DNA of 6,423 bases. Source: Alistipes sp. (lineage in GTDB: Bacteria; Bacteroidota; Bacteroidia; Bacteroidales; Rikenellaceae). The notes under the pieces are model-generated. The model worked only from the letters and a program-made list of their open reading frames with translations, did not search any database and was not told the DNA's origin. Of the stretch, positions 1-6,423 are shown piece after piece (the first letter of the stretch is position 1; the number at the start of each line of letters is the position of its first letter). The translations under genes and the position numbers were made by a program. The stretch is taken from positions 1 through 6,423 of the forward strand of contig JAFVXS010000034.1 of assembly GCA_017501025.1 (NCBI GenBank), written 5' to 3'.

Positions 1-913
1 GGAACAACTTTTCGGTGGTTGCACCCTTGCTGTGTATTGACGCTTCGATATTTTTGCGGAAATTTTTTGCCAAAGCAGGTACCGACAGCAAGAAGTGTGG
101 TTTTACCTCGCGGATGTTTGTCGGAATGTTTCGCAGAGTGTTCATCGGGGTTTTACCCACCTGTACCGTAGCTACCGAAGCACCGCACGCAATCATAATA
201 TAGAAGCCGCAAACGTGTGCAAAACAGTGGTCCAAAGGCAGAATAATCAGTGTGCGATAGTCCGACGGAACAGAGATACGCGACAATGCCTGCTCGACAT
301 TTGCCGTATAGTTGCGGTGAGTCAATACCACGCCTTTTGGGTCAGCCGTTGTACCCGAAGTGTAGGTTATGGTTGCGTAGTCATCATTCTGCAACGAGCG
401 ACCTATCTCCAAAAACTCTTCACGATGTTCTGCCAGATAGGCATCGCCTTTGGCTTTAACCTCGGCAAGCGAAATTTCGTTCTCCTCTGCCTCGATATCG
501 CCAAAATCATAGACGATGATATTTTTAAGCAGTGGCAACTCCTCCTTTATGCGTCGAATTTTTGGCAGTTGATATTTCGATACAAAAATAGTCTCTACAT
601 CGGCGTGTTTCAACCTGAAAGTCAGGTCGTTTGCCTCCTCTAACTTAATCGATAGCGGTACGCTGATAGCTCCGGCATACAGAAGTCCTAACTCGGAGAT
701 AATCCAATTATTGCAGCCCTCCGACAAAATAGAGACCGTATCTTTGTATTTGATACCCATAGCGGTCAAACCTGCACCTATACGCAGAGCCTCCTCTTTA
801 ACTTCGGCATAGGTTGTAGGCTCGAATTGACGGGTAAGTTTTTCGAGTAGAAAAGTTTTGTTTCCGTGTTTTGCAACACTCTCCTCAAATAGGTCGATAA
901 TAGTACGTTTCAT
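1..913 (-). CDS. Long-chain acyl-CoA synthetase (AMP-forming), N-terminal part; 3' end beyond the window
   Basis: An open frame runs from ATG at 913-911 to the left edge with no stop, giving 304 residues; the family is usually about 550-600 residues, so the C-terminal part is missing only because the window ends. The protein is a member of the ANL adenylating superfamily. These enzymes activate a fatty acid with ATP to an acyl-adenylate and then transfer it to CoA, in the cytoplasm or at the inner membrane. The phosphate-binding A3 motif is seen at residues 184-194 (YTSGTTADPKG), followed by VVLTHRN; an A4-like segment PLDHCFAHVCGFY lies at 226-238. The chosen start gives MKRTIIDLFEESVAKHG, a typical beginning for the Bacteroidota members. 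It begins 27 bases after the lepA stop, with no Shine-Dalgarno sequence in an AT-rich gap, and probably shares the lepA transcript. Chain-length preference cannot be judged. Family assignment is firm; the exact substrate is inferred. Confidence 0.9.
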   Translation of the reverse strand, partial: MKRTIIDLFEESVAKHGNKTFLLEKLTRQFEPTTYAEVKEEALRIGAGLTAMGIKYKDTVSILSEGCNNWIISELGLLYAGAISVPLSIKLEEANDLTFRLKHADVETIFVSKYQLPKIRRIKEELPLLKNIIVYDFGDIEAEENEISLAEVKAKGDAYLAEHREEFLEIGRSLQNDDYATITYTSGTTADPKGVVLTHRNYTANVEQALSRISVPSDYRTLIILPLDHCFAHVCGFYIMIACGASVATVQVGKTPMNTLRNIPTNIREVKPHFLLSVPALAKNFRKNIEASIHSKGATTEKLF

Positions 914-940
914 AGTATTTGAAGTTATTCATTTATTCGC

Positions 941-2731
941 TTAATCCATCTTCAAGACAGCCAAGAATGCCGATTGCGGTACCTGCACCTGTCCAATCTG
1001 TCGCATACGTTTCTTTCCAGCCTTCTGCTTTTCGAGCAATTTACGCTTACGCGAGATATCGCCACCGTAACACTTTGCGGTAACATCCTTACGAACTGCC
1101 TTAACGGTCTCGCGGGCAATAATCTTCGAGCCGATTGCTGCCTGAATGGCGATATCGAACTGCTGTCGAGGGATGAGTTCTTTCAACTTCTCGCACATTT
1201 TGCGTCCGAAATCGTATGCGTGGTCGGCATATATGAGCCACGATAACGCATCGACCGATTCGCCATTGAGCAGAATATCCAACTTGGCAAGGCGACTTAT
1301 TTCGTAGCCTATTTGGTGGTAGTCGAACGATGCGTAACCCTTCGAGATACTCTTCAACTTATCGTAGAAGTCGAATACAATCTCCGACAGCGGCATCTCG
1401 AAATTGACCTCGACACGGTCTTGTGTGATATAGGTCTGATTCTTCATCACACCACGTTTGTCGATACACAATTTCAAAACATTACCCAAAAAATCGCTCT
1501 TTGTGATGACCTGTGCAAGGATATATGGCTCTTCGATTTTGTCGATTTTGGTAACTTCCGGAAGTCCCGACGGGTTGTGTACCTCCAAAACATCGCCTTG
1601 TGTGGTTGTTATGCGGTACGATACGTTAGGTACGGTTGTAATAACATCCATATTAAACTCGCGATAGAGACGCTCCTGTATAATCTCCATATGGAGCAGT
1701 CCGAGGAAGCCACAACGGAAACCAAAACCGAGAGCAAGCGAACTTTCGGGCTCGAATGTTAGCGAAGCATCATTTAACTGCAACTTTTCGAGCGATGCTC
1801 GCAAATCTTCGTATTGGTCGGCCTCTACGGGATAGACACCGGCAAAGACCATCGGTTTAACATCCTCAAATCCGGCAACTGCTGCCTCGCAAGGGTTTGA
1901 AATAGACGTAATTGTATCGCCAACCTTAATCTCTTTCGAATTTTTGATACCCGAACATATATAACCTACGTCGCCCGCCTTAATCTCGTTGCGAGGTTGC
2001 ATTTTGAGTTTCAATACACCGACCTCGTCAGCATCGTATTCGCTGCCCGTATTGAAGAATTTAACGTGTTCGCCTTTGCTAATTGAGCCGTTGAAGACAC
2101 GGAAGTAGGCAATAACACCTCGGAATGGATTGAATACCGAGTCGAAAATCAGTGCTTGCAGAGGTGCATTGACATCGCCTTTGGGTGCATGGATACGTTG
2201 GATAATTGCCTCCAACACCTCATCTACACCTTCGCCCGTCTTACCCGAAGCACATAAAATCTCTTCGTGTGAGCAACCCAATAAATCGACAACCTGATCC
2301 TTCACCTCGTCAATCATAGCCGACTCCATATCGATTTTGTTGAGTACGGGTATAATTTCGAGGTCGTTGCCAAGTGCTAAATAGAGGTTGGATATTGTCT
2401 GTGCCTGAATACCTTGTGTTGCATCGACTACCAGCAAAGCACCTTCGCAAGATGCAATGGCACGCGATACTTCGTACGAGAAATCGACGTGTCCCGGAGT
2501 GTCAATCAGATTGAGAATATAAGTCTCGCCATCACGAGCTGTGTACTCCATCTGTATAGCGTGGCTTTTGATGGTAATACCCTTTTAACGCTCCAAATCC
2601 ATATCGTCAAGCACTTGTGCTTGCATCTCACGCTGATTTAGCGTGTTGGTCATCTCCAAAAGTCTGTCGGCAAGTGTCGATTTTCCGTGGTCAATATGTG
2701 CAATAATGCAGAAATTTCGAATATGTTTCAT
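941..2731 (-). pseudogene. lepA: lepA (elongation factor 4, ribosomal back-translocase GTPase) interrupted by an in-frame TAA at codon 49
   Basis: The gene spans 596 sense-length codons (E. coli LepA has 599 residues) and reads through in one frame except for TAA at codon 49. LepA/EF4 is a ribosome-bound translational GTPase, paralogous to EF-G, implicated in back-translocation and ribosome assembly or initiation. Seen before the stop: start ATG at 2731-2729, MKHIRNFCII, then the G1 P-loop AHIDHGKST at residues 11-19, ending VLDDMDLER. After the stop: KGITIK (switch I), G3 DTPGHVDF, G4 NKID, G5 ASGKTG, then the EF4 domains including LNDASLTFEPESS, LGFGFRCGFLGLLHMEIIQERL, and the EF4-specific C-terminal domain ending IPRQQFDIAIQAAIG, AKCYGGDISRKRKLLEKQKAGKKRM and FLAVLKMD. 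No frameshift or other stop is present. The longest intact product starts at ATG 2551 (536 residues) and lacks the P-loop, so it should not bind GTP. Either a recent pseudogene or a sequence error; identity as lepA is certain, status is not. Confidence 0.9.
2585..2587 (-). other. lepA: Nonsense codon (TAA) in lepA, codon 49
   Basis: The minus strand reads GAG CGT TAA AAG GGT ATT ACC, that is L-E-R-stop-K-G-I-T. LepA proteins and translational GTPases in general carry glutamate here (LERE(K/R)GITIK in switch I; E. coli LepA has LERERGITIK). Restoring GAA needs one change, T to G on the coding strand (plus-strand base 2587, A where C is expected). The surrounding frame is undisturbed. The gene also ends with a TAA at 943-941, and the AddB-like gene ends in TAA, so TAA is a normal stop in this genome and reassignment is not a likely explanation. 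Confidence 0.95.
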
Positions 2732-2739
2732 AACGGCTG

Positions 2740-2768
2740 CGAAGATACTAAATTTTTTTGAATAACAA
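2740..2768 (-). promoter_or_regulatory. Possible Bacteroidota-type promoter for lepA
   Basis: On the minus strand TATCTTCG (2747-2740) matches the Bacteroidetes -7 consensus TAnnTTTG at all but one position, and a TTG (2768-2766) lies 18 bases upstream, near the expected place of the -33 element. An A-rich tract separates them. The -7 element ends only 8 bases before the lepA ATG, so the transcript would have a very short leader or none. This is a consensus match only; lepA could equally be read through from the prenyltransferase gene. Confidence 0.4.
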
Positions 2769-2780
2769 CATCGTTGTTAT
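2762..2780. repeat. Short perfect inverted repeat in the gap between the prenyltransferase gene and lepA
   Basis: ATAACAAC (2762-2769) and GTTGTTAT (2773-2780) are perfect reverse complements around a 3-base centre. The hairpin starts 7 bases after the prenyltransferase stop codon. It is AT-rich, and no T-tract follows it on either strand, so it is not a canonical intrinsic terminator. Its lepA-proximal arm overlaps the possible -33 element, so it could be a protein-binding site, or chance in AT-rich DNA. Confidence 0.45.
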
Positions 2781-2787
2781 ATACTAA

Positions 2788-3663
2788 CTATCCAAACAGT
2801 AAAAAATTGGCTATCATAAATGCTGCAAGAGTTGTGCTTGCCAAACCATTCAACGTGCCAAATGCAATGCCTATATTACGCTGTTGTTTTGGTGTAACCA
2901 ATATGTGTTCGGCGGTAAGTATTGCACAGAATATCGCTACCCCACACCATAGCACAATACTTTGTGGGCAGTAGAGGGCAAACAATACCAATGCTGTTGC
3001 ACTGACTGCGTGCAGTGCTATGCTGATATAGAGTGACGTTGCAACCGAAAAGTGTGACGGAATCGAGTGCAGACCTCGCTGTCGGTCAAAATCGGCATCT
3101 TGCAGGGCGTAGATTATATCGAATCCTCCGCACCACGTGATAACCAACAAAGACAAAAGCATAGGTGGCAGCGTGAGTGTAGATGTGGTGGCAATATATG
3201 CCCCAGCGGGTGCGATACCGAGCGACAGACCTAATACAAGGTGTGCAAAAGGTGTGAAGCGTTTGCAGTAGCTATATGCCGTTATAACGAACAGAGCAAT
3301 AGGCGACAAGGCGAGTGTAAGCCAATTTATTGTTGCGGTTACGGCTATAAACAAAATCGCATTTATCGCAATAAACCACAGTGCGTTATTGGGCGTTATC
3401 ACACCTTTCGGAATCTCTCTATCTGCCGTTCTCGGATTCTCTTTGTCGATGTTGCGGTCGGCCCAGCGATTGAACGCCATCGCCACATTTCGGGCAAAGA
3501 CCATACACAAAACAATCTGTATCAGTAGTTGCCACTCAAAGCCGATGTGCGGATTTTCGTAGAGTGCATACACAAATGCGATGAAGGCAAAGGGCATCGC
3601 AAAAATTGTATGCGAGAATTTTACTAAACTGCCGTAATCGCCTATTTTCTTGATAATGTTCAT
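2788..3663 (-). CDS. UbiA-family membrane prenyltransferase (UbiA-like polyprenyltransferase, probably menaquinone biosynthesis)
   Basis: A complete 291-residue protein, the usual size for the family, with ATG at 3663-3661 and TAG at 2790-2788. UbiA enzymes attach a polyprenyl chain from polyprenyl diphosphate to an aromatic ring within the inner membrane. Both Mg-diphosphate-binding aspartate motifs are present: N65-RWAD69-RNID73 in the first, and D182-IIYALQD189-ADFD193, followed by GLHSIP, in the second. RTADREIPKG (78-87) is also typical. Some eight or nine hydrophobic segments fit the all-helical membrane fold, for example residues 20-35, 45-60, 94-111, 114-130, 165-178, 210-231 and 265-290. 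The sequence resembles the 4-hydroxybenzoate prenyltransferase-like group rather than MenA. Since Bacteroidota make menaquinone and not ubiquinone, a role in menaquinone synthesis, such as the MqnP step of the futalosine route, is inferred; no other quinone gene is in view. It starts 12 bases after the AddB-like gene stops, with no Shine-Dalgarno sequence, so the two are very likely co-transcribed. Confidence 0.9.
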   Translation of the reverse strand: MNIIKKIGDYGSLVKFSHTIFAMPFAFIAFVYALYENPHIGFEWQLLIQIVLCMVFARNVAMAFNRWADRNIDKENPRTADREIPKGVITPNNALWFIAINAILFIAVTATINWLTLALSPIALFVITAYSYCKRFTPFAHLVLGLSLGIAPAGAYIATTSTLTLPPMLLSLLVITWCGGFDIIYALQDADFDRQRGLHSIPSHFSVATSLYISIALHAVSATALVLFALYCPQSIVLWCGVAIFCAILTAEHILVTPKQQRNIGIAFGTLNGLASTTLAAFMIANFLLFG

Positions 3664-3675
3664 CTTACAAAAACT

Positions 3676-6423
3676 TTATCGTTGGCATATTGATTTGAAA
3701 TCGCAATATTCACACGCATTCACATCCTCGATCTGCATAAATGGAATATCTCTGTTGAATAACTCTTCGAGTTTTTGTACAACCAGCCGTTCAAACTCCG
3801 GACGAATAGTGTCGTATTGCTCTATCTCCATTGCTTTCGGTTTTGCTTTCAGAGATAGGCGTTCGCAATACGCTTCATCTACCATTGCTCGCACAAAATA
3901 GAGAGTCGGCTGTACGCGACAATCGTGAACCGATTGGTAAATCATTGCGTACAGAATTGTGTTTATGGAGCTTCGCTGTCGCTGTGACGACTTGCCGTTA
4001 AACAGGTTGTTTATGCTGTCGATTTCCAAAACCTTCTTGCCCGTTTTGTAGTCTATAATTCGCACGGTGCCATCGTCGAGCTCATCAATTCTGTCGTAGC
4101 GACCTTTGAGCGTGACTTCAATCTTTGAACCGTCGCACATAATTGGCAGGATGGTTTGAATATTTGACTCCAAACCCTTTATTGTGAATGAGTTATGTCG
4201 AATATCGTGTTTTGCTATGTGCCCTAAATATTTCTCGATAATTTTGTGAACTATGCCCATCTCGCCTTCGAATTTACCCTCATTGTTAGGTGTAAAACCG
4301 TTATCCAAAATAGCTTGCTTTGCGATACGGGTAAGAGTTCCGTCGGTGAGCATTTTTTCGAGTTCTGCTTTTGGATGTTTCACTCCTAAAAGTGGCTTAT
4401 ATAGCAACTCTACCGCACTATGGAATATGTTTCCGAAGTCGCCGCTGTCGATATTGTCGGTTAGTTCATCCTCCTCGCGAATCTTTGCAACCGTCGAGAA
4501 GTAGAACTTCATAGGACACTCCACATAGGACGAGAATGTTGATGGCGATAGCTCTCGACGTCCATCGGTATATGCCATCAGGCAATCCATTACGCGTTCA
4601 TCCTTACAGACCGTAATCGGTGCAATTTGAGACGGTATAACTTCGGCAGAGAGATTGGTTTGCGTTATATTCAAACCCGACTCGAAGAGCAGTTGTCGAA
4701 TGTATCGGCTTGGCTCGCTTGCTATGCTGCCATCTTCACTGCGAGTACTATACAGTGTCCATACCTGCTCGGCACGTTGTATCAGGCGATAGAAATAGTA
4801 GGAATATACGCTGTCGTGATGTTCGGGTGTCGGCAGGGCGTGTGCATATCGCAAATTGTACGGTATGAACGACGCATCTACGGTGCGTTTACCCGGAAAA
4901 TTGGCATCGCTTGTCGATAGTATGATAACATTCTTGAAATCGATGTTGCGAGTCTCCAAAATACCCATAATCTGTATGCCCTCCAATGGCTCGCCCGTAT
5001 AGGGAATACGAATCGTTTGAAGGTGTTTTCGCAACAACTTTTGACAGATACTCTTTGTGAGATTTTCACCACACTCACGGATGGTATTTTTGAGTTTTGT
5101 AACCTCCTCTATTGCTGTTGTGATAAACGTACGTTGGTTGTGTTCGAGCGATACGCCTTGTGTTGCTACCAAATCGAATACTTCGACTATATATTCTAAC
5201 AACTCGTCAGCACTCTCTTTGTAGCTGAATATCTGCTTTAAGTGCGGTGCGTTACCCCACTCTGTTATAGATGTTTGTGGAACTTGATAGCAGTGGTTGT
5301 CAATAATGTTTTTGGTTATCTTTTTTCGGGCAGACGACTCGATGATTGCCAGCATATACGGATGGGTAAGTACCCTATTGACATCGGCGTGATAGAATGT
5401 GTCGTTGCCGTCATTTGAGCGGGAGTGGGCTTGCAGTGCCAACAGACGCTCTATGAGGGATGCCGCTGCTGTTGAGCGGAACGGATATCCCATTGTGACA
5501 TTGATTTTGCCTATCTCTTTTGGCAGTGCATATAGCAGTGGCACCAGCAAATTTTCGTCCGTAAGAACGATTGCTGTCTCTTTGTCGAGGGTTTTAACTT
5601 TTTCGTTTTTAGCTATCTGTTTGAGGATATCAACGACATACTTACATTGCGATACAGCACTATTTGTCGCAACAACATTCACTGCCTTAATGTTGCGGAA
5701 ATTGTCGTGCGAAGGGTTGTTCGCTGCGGCAAAGTCTTTGATATTCTGGCGGATAAAGCGTCCGGCTTCCTGTACTTCGTTTGTTGTGTAATAGTCGTCA
5801 TAATCCCAGAAAAATTGTGCATTATGGCTGTTTTGCAGGTATTTGAACAGTGTGTGTTCGCACGCCGAAAGAGCATTAAAACCTGCGACAACAATCTGCA
5901 TATCTTTGATGACTATGCCCGATGACGTCTCGATTTTCTCGGCAGCATCGCGATGAATCATACCCGTATAGCCTATGCCGAGCGAACGCAGACGAGTGCG
6001 AAATTCGTTGTATATATCGGCAAGCGACAACCACATTGCAAGAAACCTGCGACGTTGTTCCGATGGTGAAGCATCGCCATAAATAGTGCTCCAAAATTTA
6101 CGAACAATCTCTAATTGTCGAGGTGTGAGATAGTCGATATCTGCCTCCAACTCCTTGATATCGTGAATATTGCGAAAAATCTGCTTGGCATCAACCCGAT
6201 ATTTGTCAATCATATCGAAATCGGCAAGAAGCAGTTCACCCCATTGATAGAATTGGTCAAAAGTCTCGTCGTGATGTTGTTTATATACCGTATAAAGCTC
6301 GGTGAGCAGCCTGATTTTATCGGTTGTGTGCAGCGATGAAATCTCGCACATCAACTTGTCGATGGTTGTAAAATTCGGAGCCCAACTAGTCGTATCGGTT
6401 ATCTGTGTGATGGTGTCAATAAA
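3676..6423 (-). CDS. AddB-like protein with PD-(D/E)XK (RecB-family) nuclease domain, 5' end beyond the window
   Basis: The frame is open from the right edge (6423) to TAA at 3678-3676, giving 915 visible residues. The first visible residues (FIDTITQITDTTSWAP...) lie inside the helicase-like domain, so roughly 50 N-terminal residues, with any P-loop, are missing; internal TTG/ATG codons at 6354 and 6351 are not the start. The middle holds AddB-type segments: MGYPFRST (311-318) and GILETRNIDFKNVIILS (487-503), the degenerate SF1 helicase region. The C-terminal nuclease starts at LSPSTFSSYVECPMKFYF (625-642). It shows H668 (FGNIFH), D777 (GRYDRID), D791 and K793 (IIDYKTGKK), the metal-binding and catalytic positions. 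Cys636 with the closing CEYCDFKSIC (Cys904, 907, 913) makes the C...CxxCx5C set that holds a 4Fe-4S cluster in AddB. In AddAB the protein processes double-strand breaks and recognises Chi with the AddA helicase-nuclease; a partner gene could lie upstream, outside the window. The prenyltransferase gene follows after 12 bases. Confidence 0.88.
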   Translation of the reverse strand, partial: FIDTITQITDTTSWAPNFTTIDKLMCEISSLHTTDKIRLLTELYTVYKQHHDETFDQFYQWGELLLADFDMIDKYRVDAKQIFRNIHDIKELEADIDYLTPRQLEIVRKFWSTIYGDASPSEQRRRFLAMWLSLADIYNEFRTRLRSLGIGYTGMIHRDAAEKIETSSGIVIKDMQIVVAGFNALSACEHTLFKYLQNSHNAQFFWDYDDYYTTNEVQEAGRFIRQNIKDFAAANNPSHDNFRNIKAVNVVATNSAVSQCKYVVDILKQIAKNEKVKTLDKETAIVLTDENLLVPLLYALPKEIGKINVTMGYPFRSTAAASLIERLLALQAHSRSNDGNDTFYHADVNRVLTHPYMLAIIESSARKKITKNIIDNHCYQVPQTSITEWGNAPHLKQIFSYKESADELLEYIVEVFDLVATQGVSLEHNQRTFITTAIEEVTKLKNTIRECGENLTKSICQKLLRKHLQTIRIPYTGEPLEGIQIMGILETRNIDFKNVIILSTSDANFPGKRTVDASFIPYNLRYAHALPTPEHHDSVYSYYFYRLIQRAEQVWTLYSTRSEDGSIASEPSRYIRQLLFESGLNITQTNLSAEVIPSQIAPITVCKDERVMDCLMAYTDGRRELSPSTFSSYVECPMKFYFSTVAKIREEDELTDNIDSGDFGNIFHSAVELLYKPLLGVKHPKAELEKMLTDGTLTRIAKQAILDNGFTPNNEGKFEGEMGIVHKIIEKYLGHIAKHDIRHNSFTIKGLESNIQTILPIMCDGSKIEVTLKGRYDRIDELDDGTVRIIDYKTGKKVLEIDSINNLFNGKSSQRQRSSINTILYAMIYQSVHDCRVQPTLYFVRAMVDEAYCERLSLKAKPKAMEIEQYDTIRPEFERLVVQKLEELFNRDIPFMQIEDVNACEYCDFKSICQR

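Noticed and set aside
184..194. Alanine in the acyl-CoA synthetase phosphate-binding motif (TTADPKG rather than TTGxPKG) as a sign of inactivity (residue numbers given)
   Set aside because: The rest of the motif is intact, and as far as I recall this variant is common in the Bacteroidota members of the family.
95..643. A 182-codon open frame on the plus strand
   Set aside because: It lies fully antisense to the acyl-CoA synthetase gene, whose motifs are clear, and its own translation shows no recognisable domain or natural composition.
914..940. Promoter in the gap before the acyl-CoA synthetase gene
   Set aside because: The best -7 match, TAACTTCA, differs from TAnnTTTG at two key positions, and the 27-base gap leaves no convincing -33 element.
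1313..1762. A 149-codon open frame on the plus strand
   Set aside because: It is antisense to conserved lepA coding sequence and is a by-product of that gene's codon use.
2585..2587. Programmed recoding or stop-codon reassignment at the lepA TAA
   Set aside because: TAA ends lepA itself and the AddB-like gene in this window, it is not a selenocysteine or pyrrolysine codon, and LepA is not known to be recoded.
2762..2780. Intrinsic terminator after the prenyltransferase gene
   Set aside because: The hairpin is AT-rich and, in the direction of transcription, is followed by TTC and a run of A rather than T.
5399..5791. A 130-codon open frame on the plus strand, and smaller overlapping ones on both strands from 4878 to 6094
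   Set aside because: All overlap the AddB-like gene, which is conserved in its own frame; none has a supporting motif or start signal.

Overview
The window looks like ordinary chromosomal DNA from a member of the Bacteroidota, most likely Bacteroidales. The protein sequences resemble those of that group, no gene has a clear Shine-Dalgarno sequence, and the one plausible promoter is of the Bacteroidota type (TAnnTTTG-like -7 element). Genus cannot be fixed from sequence alone. All four genes lie on the minus strand, closely packed (gaps of 12, 56 and 27 bases), so they read from right to left.

In transcription order: (1) 6423-3676, an AddB-like protein with a RecB-family PD-(D/E)XK nuclease domain and an iron-sulfur cysteine motif, cut at its N-terminus by the window edge; (2) 3663-2788, a complete UbiA-family membrane prenyltransferase, probably for menaquinone synthesis; (3) 2731-941, lepA (elongation factor 4), full length but interrupted at codon 49 by an in-frame TAA; (4) 913-1, the N-terminal 304 residues of an AMP-forming long-chain acyl-CoA synthetase, cut at its C-terminus by the window edge. 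The functions (recombination/repair, quinone synthesis, translation, fatty acid activation) are unrelated housekeeping roles. The first two genes almost certainly share a transcript. lepA may have its own promoter in the 56-base gap and may carry the ligase gene with it.

The one striking observation is the lepA nonsense codon. It replaces a near-invariant glutamate in switch I of the GTPase domain (LER-stop-KGITIK where LER-E-KGITIK is expected) and is explained by a single base change, while the rest of the gene is intact in frame. It is either a recent null mutation or a base error in the sequence. No mobile element, CRISPR array, RNA gene or novel multi-gene system is visible.
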